This document shows, one piece after another, positions 24,320-32,567 of a DNA stretch of 64,000 bases. The number at the start of each line of letters is the position of its first letter. Position 1 is the first letter of the stretch. The stretch spans positions 3,162,001 through 3,226,000 of the forward strand of contig JANBXD010000005.1 of assembly GCA_024472245.1 (NCBI GenBank), written 5' to 3'. The translations under genes and the position numbers were made by a program. The notes under the pieces are model-generated. The model made no database searches, had not been told where the DNA came from, and saw only the letters and a list, made by a program, of their open reading frames with translations. This stretch comes from Beauveria sp. NWAFU-1. Its lineage: Eukaryota > Ascomycota > Sordariomycetes > Hypocreales > Cordycipitaceae.

Positions 24320-25652
24320 ATGCAACCTCATCTTCTTGCAGCTCTGCTTGCGCTCCAAGCCGTCGCTGCTCCTCAGTCGCCAGACGAGCAGCCCTCTCCT
24401 GAGCCCACAGGTACTATCGTGACCGACGACGGTATCGAGCTGGATACCAGCTTCATCACCGAGCCCTTTTTTGAGATTCTCTCCAATTACACGGACCTTT
24501 TAAACAGCACTGTTGACGGCGACTTGCACGCACCGGCCGAACGCCTCAATGCCCGGGCGCCGAGGGTCGTGACCGCGGAGGCGGCCTCGAAAATGAAGGC
24601 GCCCGGTGGCGGGGCATCCGGCGTCTTTTTCCGCGGCGACTCACGCCCGCCGTCGGTCATCTTCGCCACAGGGTTCGAGCCTCAGGGAAGCAATCCGAGC
24701 CTGGTCAACCACCTCAGCTTCGCGGGCAACTCGGGGCTCGTCTCGCTCACCCGAAACCCGCACACGGCCGAGCAATACGCCTTTGGCCGCACGGGCAGTA
24801 AAAAGGAAAAGGGCTACATTTATGTCATTGCATGGAAGAACGTTCCGGATGGCTACTGGTTGCCTGGTATTTACCCGCCGGAGAAGAATCCGGCGGTACA
24901 CCGTAACCAAGAGTTTGCCGTGTTGGGCGCCGTACCTGCGGAGAGCATCTCGCACGCTTACGAGGTCACGCGCTCGAAACCATCCGCCAGGTTCACAAAG
25001 ATTAAAAACGAGGACTATGTTCTTAGGCGGTCTTCCTCGTGCTTCTTCTCAAAGCGCGCCATTTTTTGTGACCCAGCCAAGTATACGGAGAAGGCGTCCA
25101 CAGGTACGCTTGTCCAGCGATCAATGTGCGTTGTCTCGCGTACTAACGATGACTATTCCAGGTCGCAGGATCAGAACTAGGATATCCAAGACGTTCCGTG
25201 TTAGCGGTCGGGCCGGCGCCGCCGTAGCATTTGCTGTGCTCTCCCCCTACGCGCACGACGTGCTAGACCTGGTCAAGTCGTGGGATAACCCCATCGGACA
25301 CGCCGTGACTTGGTTCGACAACTCCATGGCAAGCCTCCAGGAGGCCATTGGAGGGCCACAAGTCCCCGAAATCTACGGAAATACCCTGAAGCTGCGCCTC
25401 ATCTGCTGGCTGCGCGGCGAGCAGCGCTGGCCCAACGACGTGGACAGGGCGTGCGCCCGCCTCCGGGCTTCGCAGCAGCCGCGCCCGGTCGAGACGGTCG
25501 AGAGCAAGAGGCTCAAGAGCGTCAACGCCGTTCTCGTCGCCTGCGAGGAGCTGGAAAAGCCGGGCGTGTCGCTGGCTACTGCGGAGCTCAAGACGGAGCT
25601 TCTGGATCGCTGTGAGGAGTTTCGCGCCAGGGCACACGAGCAGGACAAGTAG
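24320..25652 (+). CDS. secreted ADP-ribosyltransferase, heat-labile enterotoxin A-chain family
   Basis: A predicted secreted mono-ADP-ribosyltransferase of the enterotoxin A-chain fold, a family expanded in insect-pathogenic Hypocreales. Exons 24,320-25,103 and 25,162-25,652 flank a 58-nt intron (GTACGC donor, TACTAAC branch); the product has 424 residues. I chose ATG 24,320 because a hydrophobic signal peptide starts there (residues 1-17). Catalytic landmarks in order: Arg105 in an FFRGDSRP segment, a Ser-containing strand near residue 142, and an NQE triplet at 186-188 where the family usually has Glu-x-Glu. Glu188 would be the catalytic residue; the first glutamate is replaced by Asn. Two cysteines follow in the A2-like region, then a charged helical C-terminal part. 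No B-subunit gene is adjacent. GC-rich coding use contrasts with AT-rich flanks. Activity and target are unknown. Confidence 0.85.
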
Positions 25653-26245
25653 TATGATATCATGGCTTCTTACTGTGGTTCCTAACCCGTCGGCAGCTGA
25701 GAACGACATTGCATCACGCTGGAAAATACAAGTACCGGTTAAGTGGCTGAAGCATTTTGAGTATATATCGAATAGAAAGTTGTGGGATATTGCGCACCCT
25801 TGCTCCTTTACCTGTTGGCGTCTTGGCAAACTTTGTACTCAAGAGCATGTCGTCAAAGGCTCCATTGCTTCGACTCTCAAGGATATGACAGGCCCGACAT
25901 CATACTGGGATAGCTGAGAAGGCAATATTACCAACAACTCAAGCAAGTTGAGAGTATCACAAATGAGGGTTCACCGACCAATGAAGAGAAACACGGCACC
26001 ACTTGAATTCGCATGATAATATGGAATCAATAACCTGACGGATTCAAGTTCCACTAGAAAGAGGGTCGGTCCCTTTGAGCGCGCTTATGAGATGCTTAGG
26101 AAGCAAGAAAAGCAGCCACTCTTTCTCCATGGCATGTCAACCACTCACTATGCCCCGATGTATTCAGGATCCAGTATTCATCACACCACAGGTTACGCTG
26201 CTCTCTGCAGGCCATCTCTTGGCTTTTAGTTGTCTTGGGCAAGCT
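25653..26245. other. convergent intergenic region
   Basis: About 590 bp between the stops of the enterotoxin-like gene and the cysteine-rich gene, holding both 3' UTRs. No coding or repeat signal seen. Confidence 0.5.
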
Positions 26246-26653
26246 TCAGCAGCCGCATCCGCATTTCTTGCAGCCGCCTCCGCCGCAGGTGTCGTTGCGT
26301 CCGCAATCACGATCCCTCGCGCACCTGTTCCAGTCGGCGAGGGGACCGCCAACGGTCGTCCAGCACCAGGCGCCGGTGCCGCCATTCTCGCAGTTTCTGA
26401 AGCACCAGCCCTTTTTGGAGCAGGCAGCGTCCCTACCGTACCAGCACTTGCGCTTCTCCAGCTTCTTCATCACGTCTGTGGTGTCGCGGATGGACGGGTG
26501 CTCCTTGCACGCGCGGACCGACTTGGGGTCGACGCCTTCGGGAACTTCCATGACGCCTAGAGTGCCGCAGAACAGCTCGTTCTCATTTTCGATAACATTG
26601 GCACGGGAAAGTCCCAGTACGAGCGAAGTGAGAGTGAAGATGGTAGGCTTCAT
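26246..26653 (-). CDS. small secreted cysteine-rich protein
   Basis: Single-exon ORF of 135 codons. Residues 1-18 form a clear signal peptide (charged Lys2, then a hydrophobic core ending near SRA). The mature part has 14 cysteines, of which the last seven fall in about 28 residues ending in GCKKCGCGC. A central KCWYGRDAAC...WCFRNC...AWCW pattern recalls small disulfide-rich secreted proteins of ascomycetes annotated as IDI-2-like, but I am not certain of this. The even cysteine number and secretion signal suggest a disulfide-stabilised effector or antimicrobial-type protein. It is convergent with the enterotoxin-like gene, 593 bp away, in the same AT-rich accessory patch, so the two may belong to a host-interaction locus. 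Function unproven. Confidence 0.7.
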   Translation of the reverse strand: MKPTIFTLTSLVLGLSRANVIENENELFCGTLGVMEVPEGVDPKSVRACKEHPSIRDTTDVMKKLEKRKCWYGRDAACSKKGWCFRNCENGGTGAWCWTTVGGPLADWNRCARDRDCGRNDTCGGGGCKKCGCGC

Positions 26654-28209
26654 CGTGTTGACGCGGATAAAAATTGCGGTAGCGGTGAGAACTGGAGATG
26701 GGACTTTGTCGTAAAGAACTTGTTGTTGTTGTTGTCGTTGTCGTTGCTGTTGTATCGTTTATCGCCTAGGAGAAGGCTTATTTATTTGCCTAATAGGCAT
26801 ATCCTTGCTATAAGTATCTAGCTAGTAACTAATTATATATTCCTTTAGGAGATCTTATAAAGTATAAATAGTAAAGCGTGTCCTGTACGGCAGAAGCTGC
26901 AGCGTACGGATTCGTGGACTGTGCCTGTACAGCTCACGCCGGACGAAGATCCTTAGGTTAGCGCCTCACGGCGGCCCGGCCCAAGTGTATTCTTGCAGCG
27001 TACGGATTACTGTATTCGGTTGTTGCGTTGTTTCTTGTTGTATGGCTGTTATTTGTTGCCGGGCGCTGCCCCAGAGCGCCTTTTTAAGTTTCACCTAAAG
27101 GTGTGCCCCCGGCCGGATTTGAACTAGCGACCTTGTTGAAGAAGGCCTTTTCCTGATGTATAACCATCATGCCGTCAAGAATGGGAACGATTCGGATCAA
27201 AATAAGCTCCCCGCCATACGTAGTCTGCGGAGAGGATTCGCCGAGCGAGGCCAAGGAAGCTGGAATAGTGTGAGTGATTGCGTCAAGACAAAACTGAGCC
27301 AGGTGTCAATGATGACAGTATTTCTTCAAGAGCGAATAAACGAACGAGTTAGGAGGGCACCAACTGGTCATCAGTACTTGAGTGCTTGTTCCCCCTGCTT
27401 GCTAACAAGTCGCGCGGCAATGGGGCAAGTGATGGATATACGAATATAAAGTAACACAAGTTGTACACGTGGCAATTTTCCCAATCTTGTTTTATTGCCG
27501 ACGGTCATAAATGCAGGCCATGGCACTTTTTGTAGCCTACGAAAACGGATTCTTGAACGCACCACTGGCATTGTACTCTCGGCCCATCGGCTCAACGGCC
27601 CGGGGGCTGACAGTGGTTGGCCCGCGGTGGAGTCGGGAGGGCGACGCCGAGATGCAGAACCCGCCCGCTAATAAACTAGTTCAAGAGATTGCGGCAAGTA
27701 CGGTAACTAAAAACAAACCCCTGCAAAACCCTGTCGCTTCTTGGCAATGACATTGCCAAATGTGTGAGCTGTCAAGGAGTCGGTCGCTCTCTGCGGGCCT
27801 ACTGATAGCCTGCGGGTTTTGGCCAGTAAAAAACCCGGTGTTGTACGGATACAAGTGGCCAGGACTTTTCACAAGGCCGTTGAGTCTCCGTCTAAACCCC
27901 GTTGTGGCACCAGCCCAGCAGCCCAGTTGTGTCAAAGGGGGTCCAATAAGGTGAATGCCTAATAATCTGTAATAATACTACCCAGGCAGGGCCGATGCAA
28001 GTAAGACTCCGATCCTCGTCCGCGTAGGACCAGGGGGCCGAGATGAATTTGCAGCTCATCGACAGTTCCACACGCAAACACAACAAAGTCTCAACTCGCG
28101 TCTCACAGCCATCGCGTTTGCTTGCATCGTGCCATGTCCAGCCTGCGCCAAGCTGCTATTACACTCACGAATTTCTCACATCCTTTCCTTGCAGCCCGCA
28201 TTGACCTCT
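26654..28209. other. AT-rich, degraded intergenic patch
   Basis: Contains a GTTGTT/GTCGTT microsatellite (26,720-26,752) just upstream of the cysteine-rich gene, an AT-rich segment around 26,755-26,880 with many TA-rich words, two copies of GCAGCGTACGGATT near 26,900 and 26,996, and a tRNA-like B box near 27,110-27,130 (separate entry). No coding frame is convincing. The composition suggests old transposon-derived DNA, perhaps mutated by RIP; this is inference. Confidence 0.5.
27095..27175 (-). other. degenerate tRNA-like element
   Basis: On the minus strand the sequence has an A-box-like GGCATGATGGTTATACATC and, about 35 nt later, a B-box-like CTAGTTCAAATCC followed by GGCCGGGGGCA. The T-stem would be GCTAG/CCGGC, with one mismatch that a single G-to-A change would explain. 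No proper anticodon stem or acceptor stem can be drawn, so this is a relic or tRNA-derived short interspersed element rather than a working tRNA gene. Confidence 0.3.
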
Positions 28210-29295
28210 ATGATGCTTGCACCAATTGTGTGGGGTCTGCCCAGTAGACAGCCCTACAAGATTTTCCTCGCCCTCGCCGTCTTCCTCTCCATCGCCCTCG
28301 TCCTCTTCCGGCTGCACGCCAGCGGCGTCGAGGACCTTCTCGCGACCGGCACCAGCCACGACTCGCCCGAAGCCCACGAGCTCTGCACTACTCACGGCTT
28401 CACCGTGTATCCCGCCGCCGCGGCGGGCAGCGGCGGCGCGCGCCGCAAAATCTACGACTTGACCATGGTCAACACGGAGCTTGACTGGCTCGAGATTCGC
28501 CTCGGCACGCTCTACGACGAGGTCGACCTCTTCATCATCGTCGAGTCCCCGAAAACCTTTCACGGCCACGACAAGCCGCTGCTGGCTAAGCAGAGCTGGG
28601 ACCGCTTCGCAAAGTACCACGACAAGATGCTCCACCACGAGCTCGAGTTCCCCGGCGGCTTTCGCCCCCAACGCACCTGGGACTTTGAGTATTTCCAGCG
28701 CGACGCCGCCTACGAGCAAGTCTTTCCCAAGCTCCTCGGTACCGACCCCCGCGCCCCGCGCCTCGGCGACGTCCTCGTCGTCGCCGACGTCGACGAGATT
28801 CCGCGTCCCGACACGCTGCGCGTCCTCCGCACCTGCAGCTTCCCGCGCCGCCTCACCCTATATACGCGCTTCTTCTACTACTCGTTCCAGTTTCAAAGCA
28901 TCGGCCCCGAGTGGCACCATCCGCAGGCGACCTACTATGACGGCCACCGCACGCTTTCGCCTAATAATCTAAGGGGCGCCCGCGGCGGCAACTTCATCTC
29001 CCGCTGGCTGGAATCAGGTAAATACGCGGATTCGGGCTGGCACTGTAGCAGCTGCTTCGACTCTATTGAGTTGTATCTGAATAAAATGGCAAGCTTCTCG
29101 CACAAGTGGATGAATGGGGACAAGTTTCGAGATCGTGACCGCATAGCGGCCGCGGTCCGCGACGGACTCGACATTTGGGGGCGCAGAGGAAACAAGTTTG
29201 AGAGGCTGCAGAATAATACCGACTTGCCACCGTTAGTCAGGGACGATGAGCGATTTCTATATTTAAGGATCGAAACGGCAAGTCGGCTGGCATGA
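28210..29295 (+). CDS. GT17 family N-acetylglucosaminyltransferase-like protein
   Basis: Glycosyltransferase family 17, the family of vertebrate beta-1,4-mannosyl-glycoprotein 4-beta-N-acetylglucosaminyltransferase (bisecting GlcNAc, MGAT3). Single exon, 361 residues from the ATG pair at 28,210/28,213; the open frame extends 27 codons upstream but without an ATG. It has type II membrane topology: a short basic cytosolic tail, then a hydrophobic anchor at about residues 18-34, consistent with the Golgi. The domain starts at about residue 80 with KIYDLTMVNTELDWLEIRL. The hallmark VVADVDEIPRPD is at about 190-201; its DVD at 193-195 is the likely metal and nucleotide-sugar site. FFYYSFQF and a late WHCSSCFDSIE segment are also typical. 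Fungal substrates are not established, as ascomycetes lack classical complex N-glycans. It converges on the taxilin gene. Confidence 0.85.
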   Translation: MMLAPIVWGLPSRQPYKIFLALAVFLSIALVLFRLHASGVEDLLATGTSHDSPEAHELCTTHGFTVYPAAAAGSGGARRKIYDLTMVNTELDWLEIRLGTLYDEVDLFIIVESPKTFHGHDKPLLAKQSWDRFAKYHDKMLHHELEFPGGFRPQRTWDFEYFQRDAAYEQVFPKLLGTDPRAPRLGDVLVVADVDEIPRPDTLRVLRTCSFPRRLTLYTRFFYYSFQFQSIGPEWHHPQATYYDGHRTLSPNNLRGARGGNFISRWLESGKYADSGWHCSSCFDSIELYLNKMASFSHKWMNGDKFRDRDRIAAAVRDGLDIWGRRGNKFERLQNNTDLPPLVRDDERFLYLRIETASRLA

Positions 29296-29723
29296 AGGAC
29301 TATCCTTAGACTGACAGCTACGTCATCTGTCAGCGACACACAAAGGGAACATTATGACTCGTCTCATTTGAAACGGAACAGAAGCGTCGGAGTTTGGGCG
29401 TCAACTTGTACAAAAACCATATTTCAATAGCGCTGGAATGAATGCTGACAAGATTCTATCTTGCTGCCCTGTGCCTGTAGCTTAAGCAAGTTATCGGTAA
29501 AACGCTGTGGCGATACATAGAGACTATTTGTGGTGTCGGCTTGCTTTGCCTCTTCCCAACAAGTTCAAGACAAAAAGTGATTGCAGCAAAAAAAAAAAAA
29601 AAGTACCAAGATGAAAGTGGGTAAATAACCTCATAACCCAACAACTCCAGACATGCAACATACATGCAACATACATGCAACATACATCAATATACAGAGC
29701 TCTATACAATGAGCACATGAACT
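29296..29723. other. 3' intergenic region with 11-bp tandem repeat
   Basis: Between the GT17 stop and the taxilin-extension ORF. Holds three exact copies of CATGCAACATA at 29,652-29,684 and a short A run near 29,588-29,603. No gene seen. Confidence 0.6.
29652..29684. repeat. 11-bp tandem repeat, three exact copies
   Basis: CATGCAACATA repeats at 29,652, 29,663 and 29,674, followed by a partial fourth copy. It lies in the likely 3' UTR of the taxilin gene. Confidence 0.9.
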
Positions 29724-29972
29724 CTAAGACTTGCGGCGTCTGTTCGAGACTTGCGGCGTCCCAAACATCCGCCAAAGCATCCCGCGCTGAGATTCGCTGA
29801 GCTGTAGCGAGTCACGGCCCGGAAAAGCCTGGTCAATCGCCATGTTGAAATCGCTCGGCACAATGCCACCCTGCCTCAGGGCCGCAGTTGATTCCAGATA
29901 CAGTTTATGGACCGCCTCGCCATCGTTCAGATCAATCTTCATCGATGCCGGCAGTACGTCGTACGTGCCCAT
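29724..29972 (-). CDS. in-frame ORF just downstream of taxilin stop
   Basis: 82 codons from ATG 29,972, in the same frame as taxilin and separated from its TAG stop by only AAG GCC GTG. Codon use looks coding (mostly G/C third positions) and the peptide is amphipathic and ordinary in composition (for example DLNDGEAVHKLYLES, SLQLSESQRGMLWRMFG). It ends in a basic RRRKS tail encoded across a 20-base duplication (29,727-29,740 and 29,747-29,760). Possible readings: a C-terminal extension reached by stop-codon readthrough; an alternative last segment made by removing a 63-nt in-frame intron (30,044-29,982, GTACCG...ACTAG) that contains the stop; or a separate small gene. I cannot choose from sequence alone and do not recognise the domain. 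Confidence 0.4.
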   Translation of the reverse strand: MGTYDVLPASMKIDLNDGEAVHKLYLESTAALRQGGIVPSDFNMAIDQAFPGRDSLQLSESQRGMLWRMFGTPQVSNRRRKS

Positions 29973-29981
29973 CACGGCCTT

Positions 29982-31570
29982 CTAGTGTCCATTGATAGCG
30001 GCGCTGCCGGGCGGTCTGGGAGGGCGCTCCGGCCCGTACGGTACTTTAATCGTCGCAGGCTCAGGTTTTGGTGGTTGTGGGCGTGACTGTAGCGGCGTCT
30101 CCTCCTCTGTGTCGTCGAGATCGCTACCCTCCTCGACCTCTTCAGAGTAGTCGCTATCCTCCCCGTCCTCAGCCGGGTCCTCGTCGTTGATGCAGCTTTC
30201 TAGCGTCGACGCCATTGCCGTCGGGACTTTGCGGCCCTGTTGCTGCATCTGTTGAATGATGCTCATAAGCTTCTGTGTCTTCTTGTCGGCGGCGTCCATT
30301 TGGCTCTTCCATTGCTGTCTCTCTTCTGCCATGCGAATAATGTTGGCCGCCGTAGCCTCTTTTTGGCGCTTGAGTGCCTCGTTCTCCTTATCTAACCGCT
30401 TGCACTTTTTTGACTGTTCTTGCATCTCTCTGCGTTGGCGGGCGACAATGTCATCCCGTTGATCCAGGGCTACCTTAACCTGTACCCGAGGTCAGTGAGA
30501 AAAACGACCAGTTACTTAGCCAAACTTACATTACATGCTTCGCCAAGCTTATCAATGTACATATTGAGCTCCGCGCGAAGCTGCGTCTCGCTTCTAGATA
30601 GTGTCTGTACTTGTGATTGTAGCTTGCGCATCTTGGTCAACTCGGTCTCGGTGGCTTTTTTGTCCCGCTCAAAGCGCGCGAGATGGTATTGTAGTTCAAT
30701 CTCCTTGGTTCGCATTTGGGAGTGGAAATGCAGCTCTCGGAGTTCGTATTGCTCGATAAAGGATTTAAAGCGTACTCGAAACCTATGGGCGTCAGCAAAG
30801 TCCAGGTAGCACTCGACTCATGACATACAGCTCCTCCATTTCCATATCTACAATTTGCTTGCGCGGAGTATCTTTGTCCTCTTGAACGCATTCGAGCTTC
30901 GAGAGCAGAGCGGCGTATTTCTCGTCCCATGATAGGGCATTGCGCTTTTGTATAGCTTGGAGTTCTTTGTTCTCGTTCTGCTGATATCAGCACCGGATCG
31001 TGGTACTGCCGTAAGGACTTGCATACCTTCATCTTGTTGTTATCCCTCTGGAGTTCGCGACACAACTTCTCCAGCTTCTCTTTCAACCCTATTGTCTTGC
31101 TCAGCTCCGTGCGATTGATATCTCGTTCTTTCTGAAGAATATCGCCACGCTTCTTATTCTTTTGATTCTCCTTTTCTAAGCGTCGCATATCGGCAAGCAG
31201 CTCGCTAGACCGCTTCGTCAGATGGTCGATCTTTTGTGAGTCGTCCATTTTAGAGATTTGTTGCAATAGATCACGAGTCGCGCGCCTAACTTCTCTTTCT
31301 GTGATCAGAAACGTTAGTAGGAGTATTGACGCCAAGTCCTACGAGCGGCTATGCGCCCGAAAATGTTGTCGTACCTATCTCCAGCTCTTGATCCTTTTCA
31401 CCCGCGGCATCCTGCTCCAGTTGCGAGATGCGCTCCGCCAGGAGTCTGGAGGCGCCATTTGTAGAGTCGACGCCTTTTTTCGCCTTGCCCTTTTTCCCCG
31501 AGGGTGGCGCCAGGTGACTGTGGCCATCGTGACCGTTGGTGGTGCCCGGCTCAGCGCGTGTCGCTGGCAT
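29982..31570 (-). CDS. taxilin family coiled-coil protein
   Basis: Taxilins are long coiled-coil proteins; mammalian members bind syntaxins and the nascent polypeptide-associated complex, and the fungal role is poorly known. Five exons: 31,570-31,375, 31,298-31,027, 30,980-30,829, 30,782-30,530 and 30,479-29,982; introns are 76, 46, 46 and 50 nt. The spliced product has 456 residues. After a low-complexity basic N-terminus (KKGKAKKG), residues about 45-380 are almost continuous heptads, with the taxilin signatures KLEKLCRELQRDNNKMK at the end of exon 2 and FRVRFKSFIEQYELRE at the start of exon 4. The C-terminus is acidic, then proline-rich, ending NGH before TAG. An 82-codon open frame continues in phase past this stop. 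The gene is divergent from CYM1 across about 1 kb. Confidence 0.85.
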
Positions 31571-32567
31571 GGTCGGCTTGGTGTGCTGCTCGTCGATTCT
31601 TGTCGCACGGGTGAATAGCGATCGACGTTACAGCATTGACCAAAAAATGATCTAGTTTGTATTCGACGATGCGGGACGCAGCCGCCCTCGGGAGCCTAGA
31701 ATCTCGCTGGTGTTGACGAGATCGTCCGGGTTGGGGGGCGGAGGTCCTGCTCGTCCGACATGAGCGGGCCGAAGTCGAGCGAATGCAGAAGCCTTGCGGC
31801 TTGGGGCGAGACACGGCCAACTGGCGCTCACAGTGGATTTGAGGCGCAGAATCTTCAGTCAGCTTGAGTGGTTATGGCCGGCGCTGAGGAATGTTGTGTT
31901 GGGCAATGGATGAGGACGACGTAGTTTTCCACTCCGATGCACAACTTTGGCTAGTGCCTCGAGTGGACTTGGGAACGCCGCTCGGGTGGCACCTGGCAAG
32001 GTGAAATAAAGTGCTCCCCAAACGGTGGCAACATCCCGCTGCTATAGTGGGCGGGTGACGGTCCTCACAACTGGCAGCGCATCAATTTCAAAGAATCGTT
32101 GGTTCGATCACAGTCTCTTGTTTTATCTGGTCACTAATGTGATTTCCTTCGTCGATTGTGTTCAATGCGAATGCCGGCGAGTCATCAGCTTATCCAAGCT
32201 CACTGCGTGTTGTTAGCTTAGCTACAGCACTAATCAATGTGCATGAGGGATAATGTAGAATACATTCAAAGGCCTGACATACGCTTGTTGAAGCTGCAAG
32301 AGGGAAAAAGAAACATAACAGCAGTAAGATTTTTGAAGTCACCAGACATTATCATACTCTGCAGTATGCCTCTTCGTCTTTATACTGCTCTCTAATTCGC
32401 CCCTGTTAGTTGCCCCTAAAGCGGCGTTGCAATGCTTACTAATAGCAAAATGACGTCCTATCCATGACCTCAAATTTCCATTAGCAGCAATCACTGTTTG
32501 ACCCTCGTTTGCACCGTTTGTCCACTCGTGGTTATCTGTACCAGCGTCGCATATTGTTTGATTTATC
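31571..32567. promoter_or_regulatory. divergent intergenic region, taxilin and CYM1
   Basis: About 1 kb separating divergent start codons; both promoters must be here. Short open frames are present but look random. No repeat or RNA gene recognised. Confidence 0.5.

Noticed and set aside
28129..28209. Upstream start for the GT17 gene
   Set aside because: The frame is open but begins with GTG and has no in-frame ATG before 28,210; the membrane anchor follows the ATG at the usual distance.
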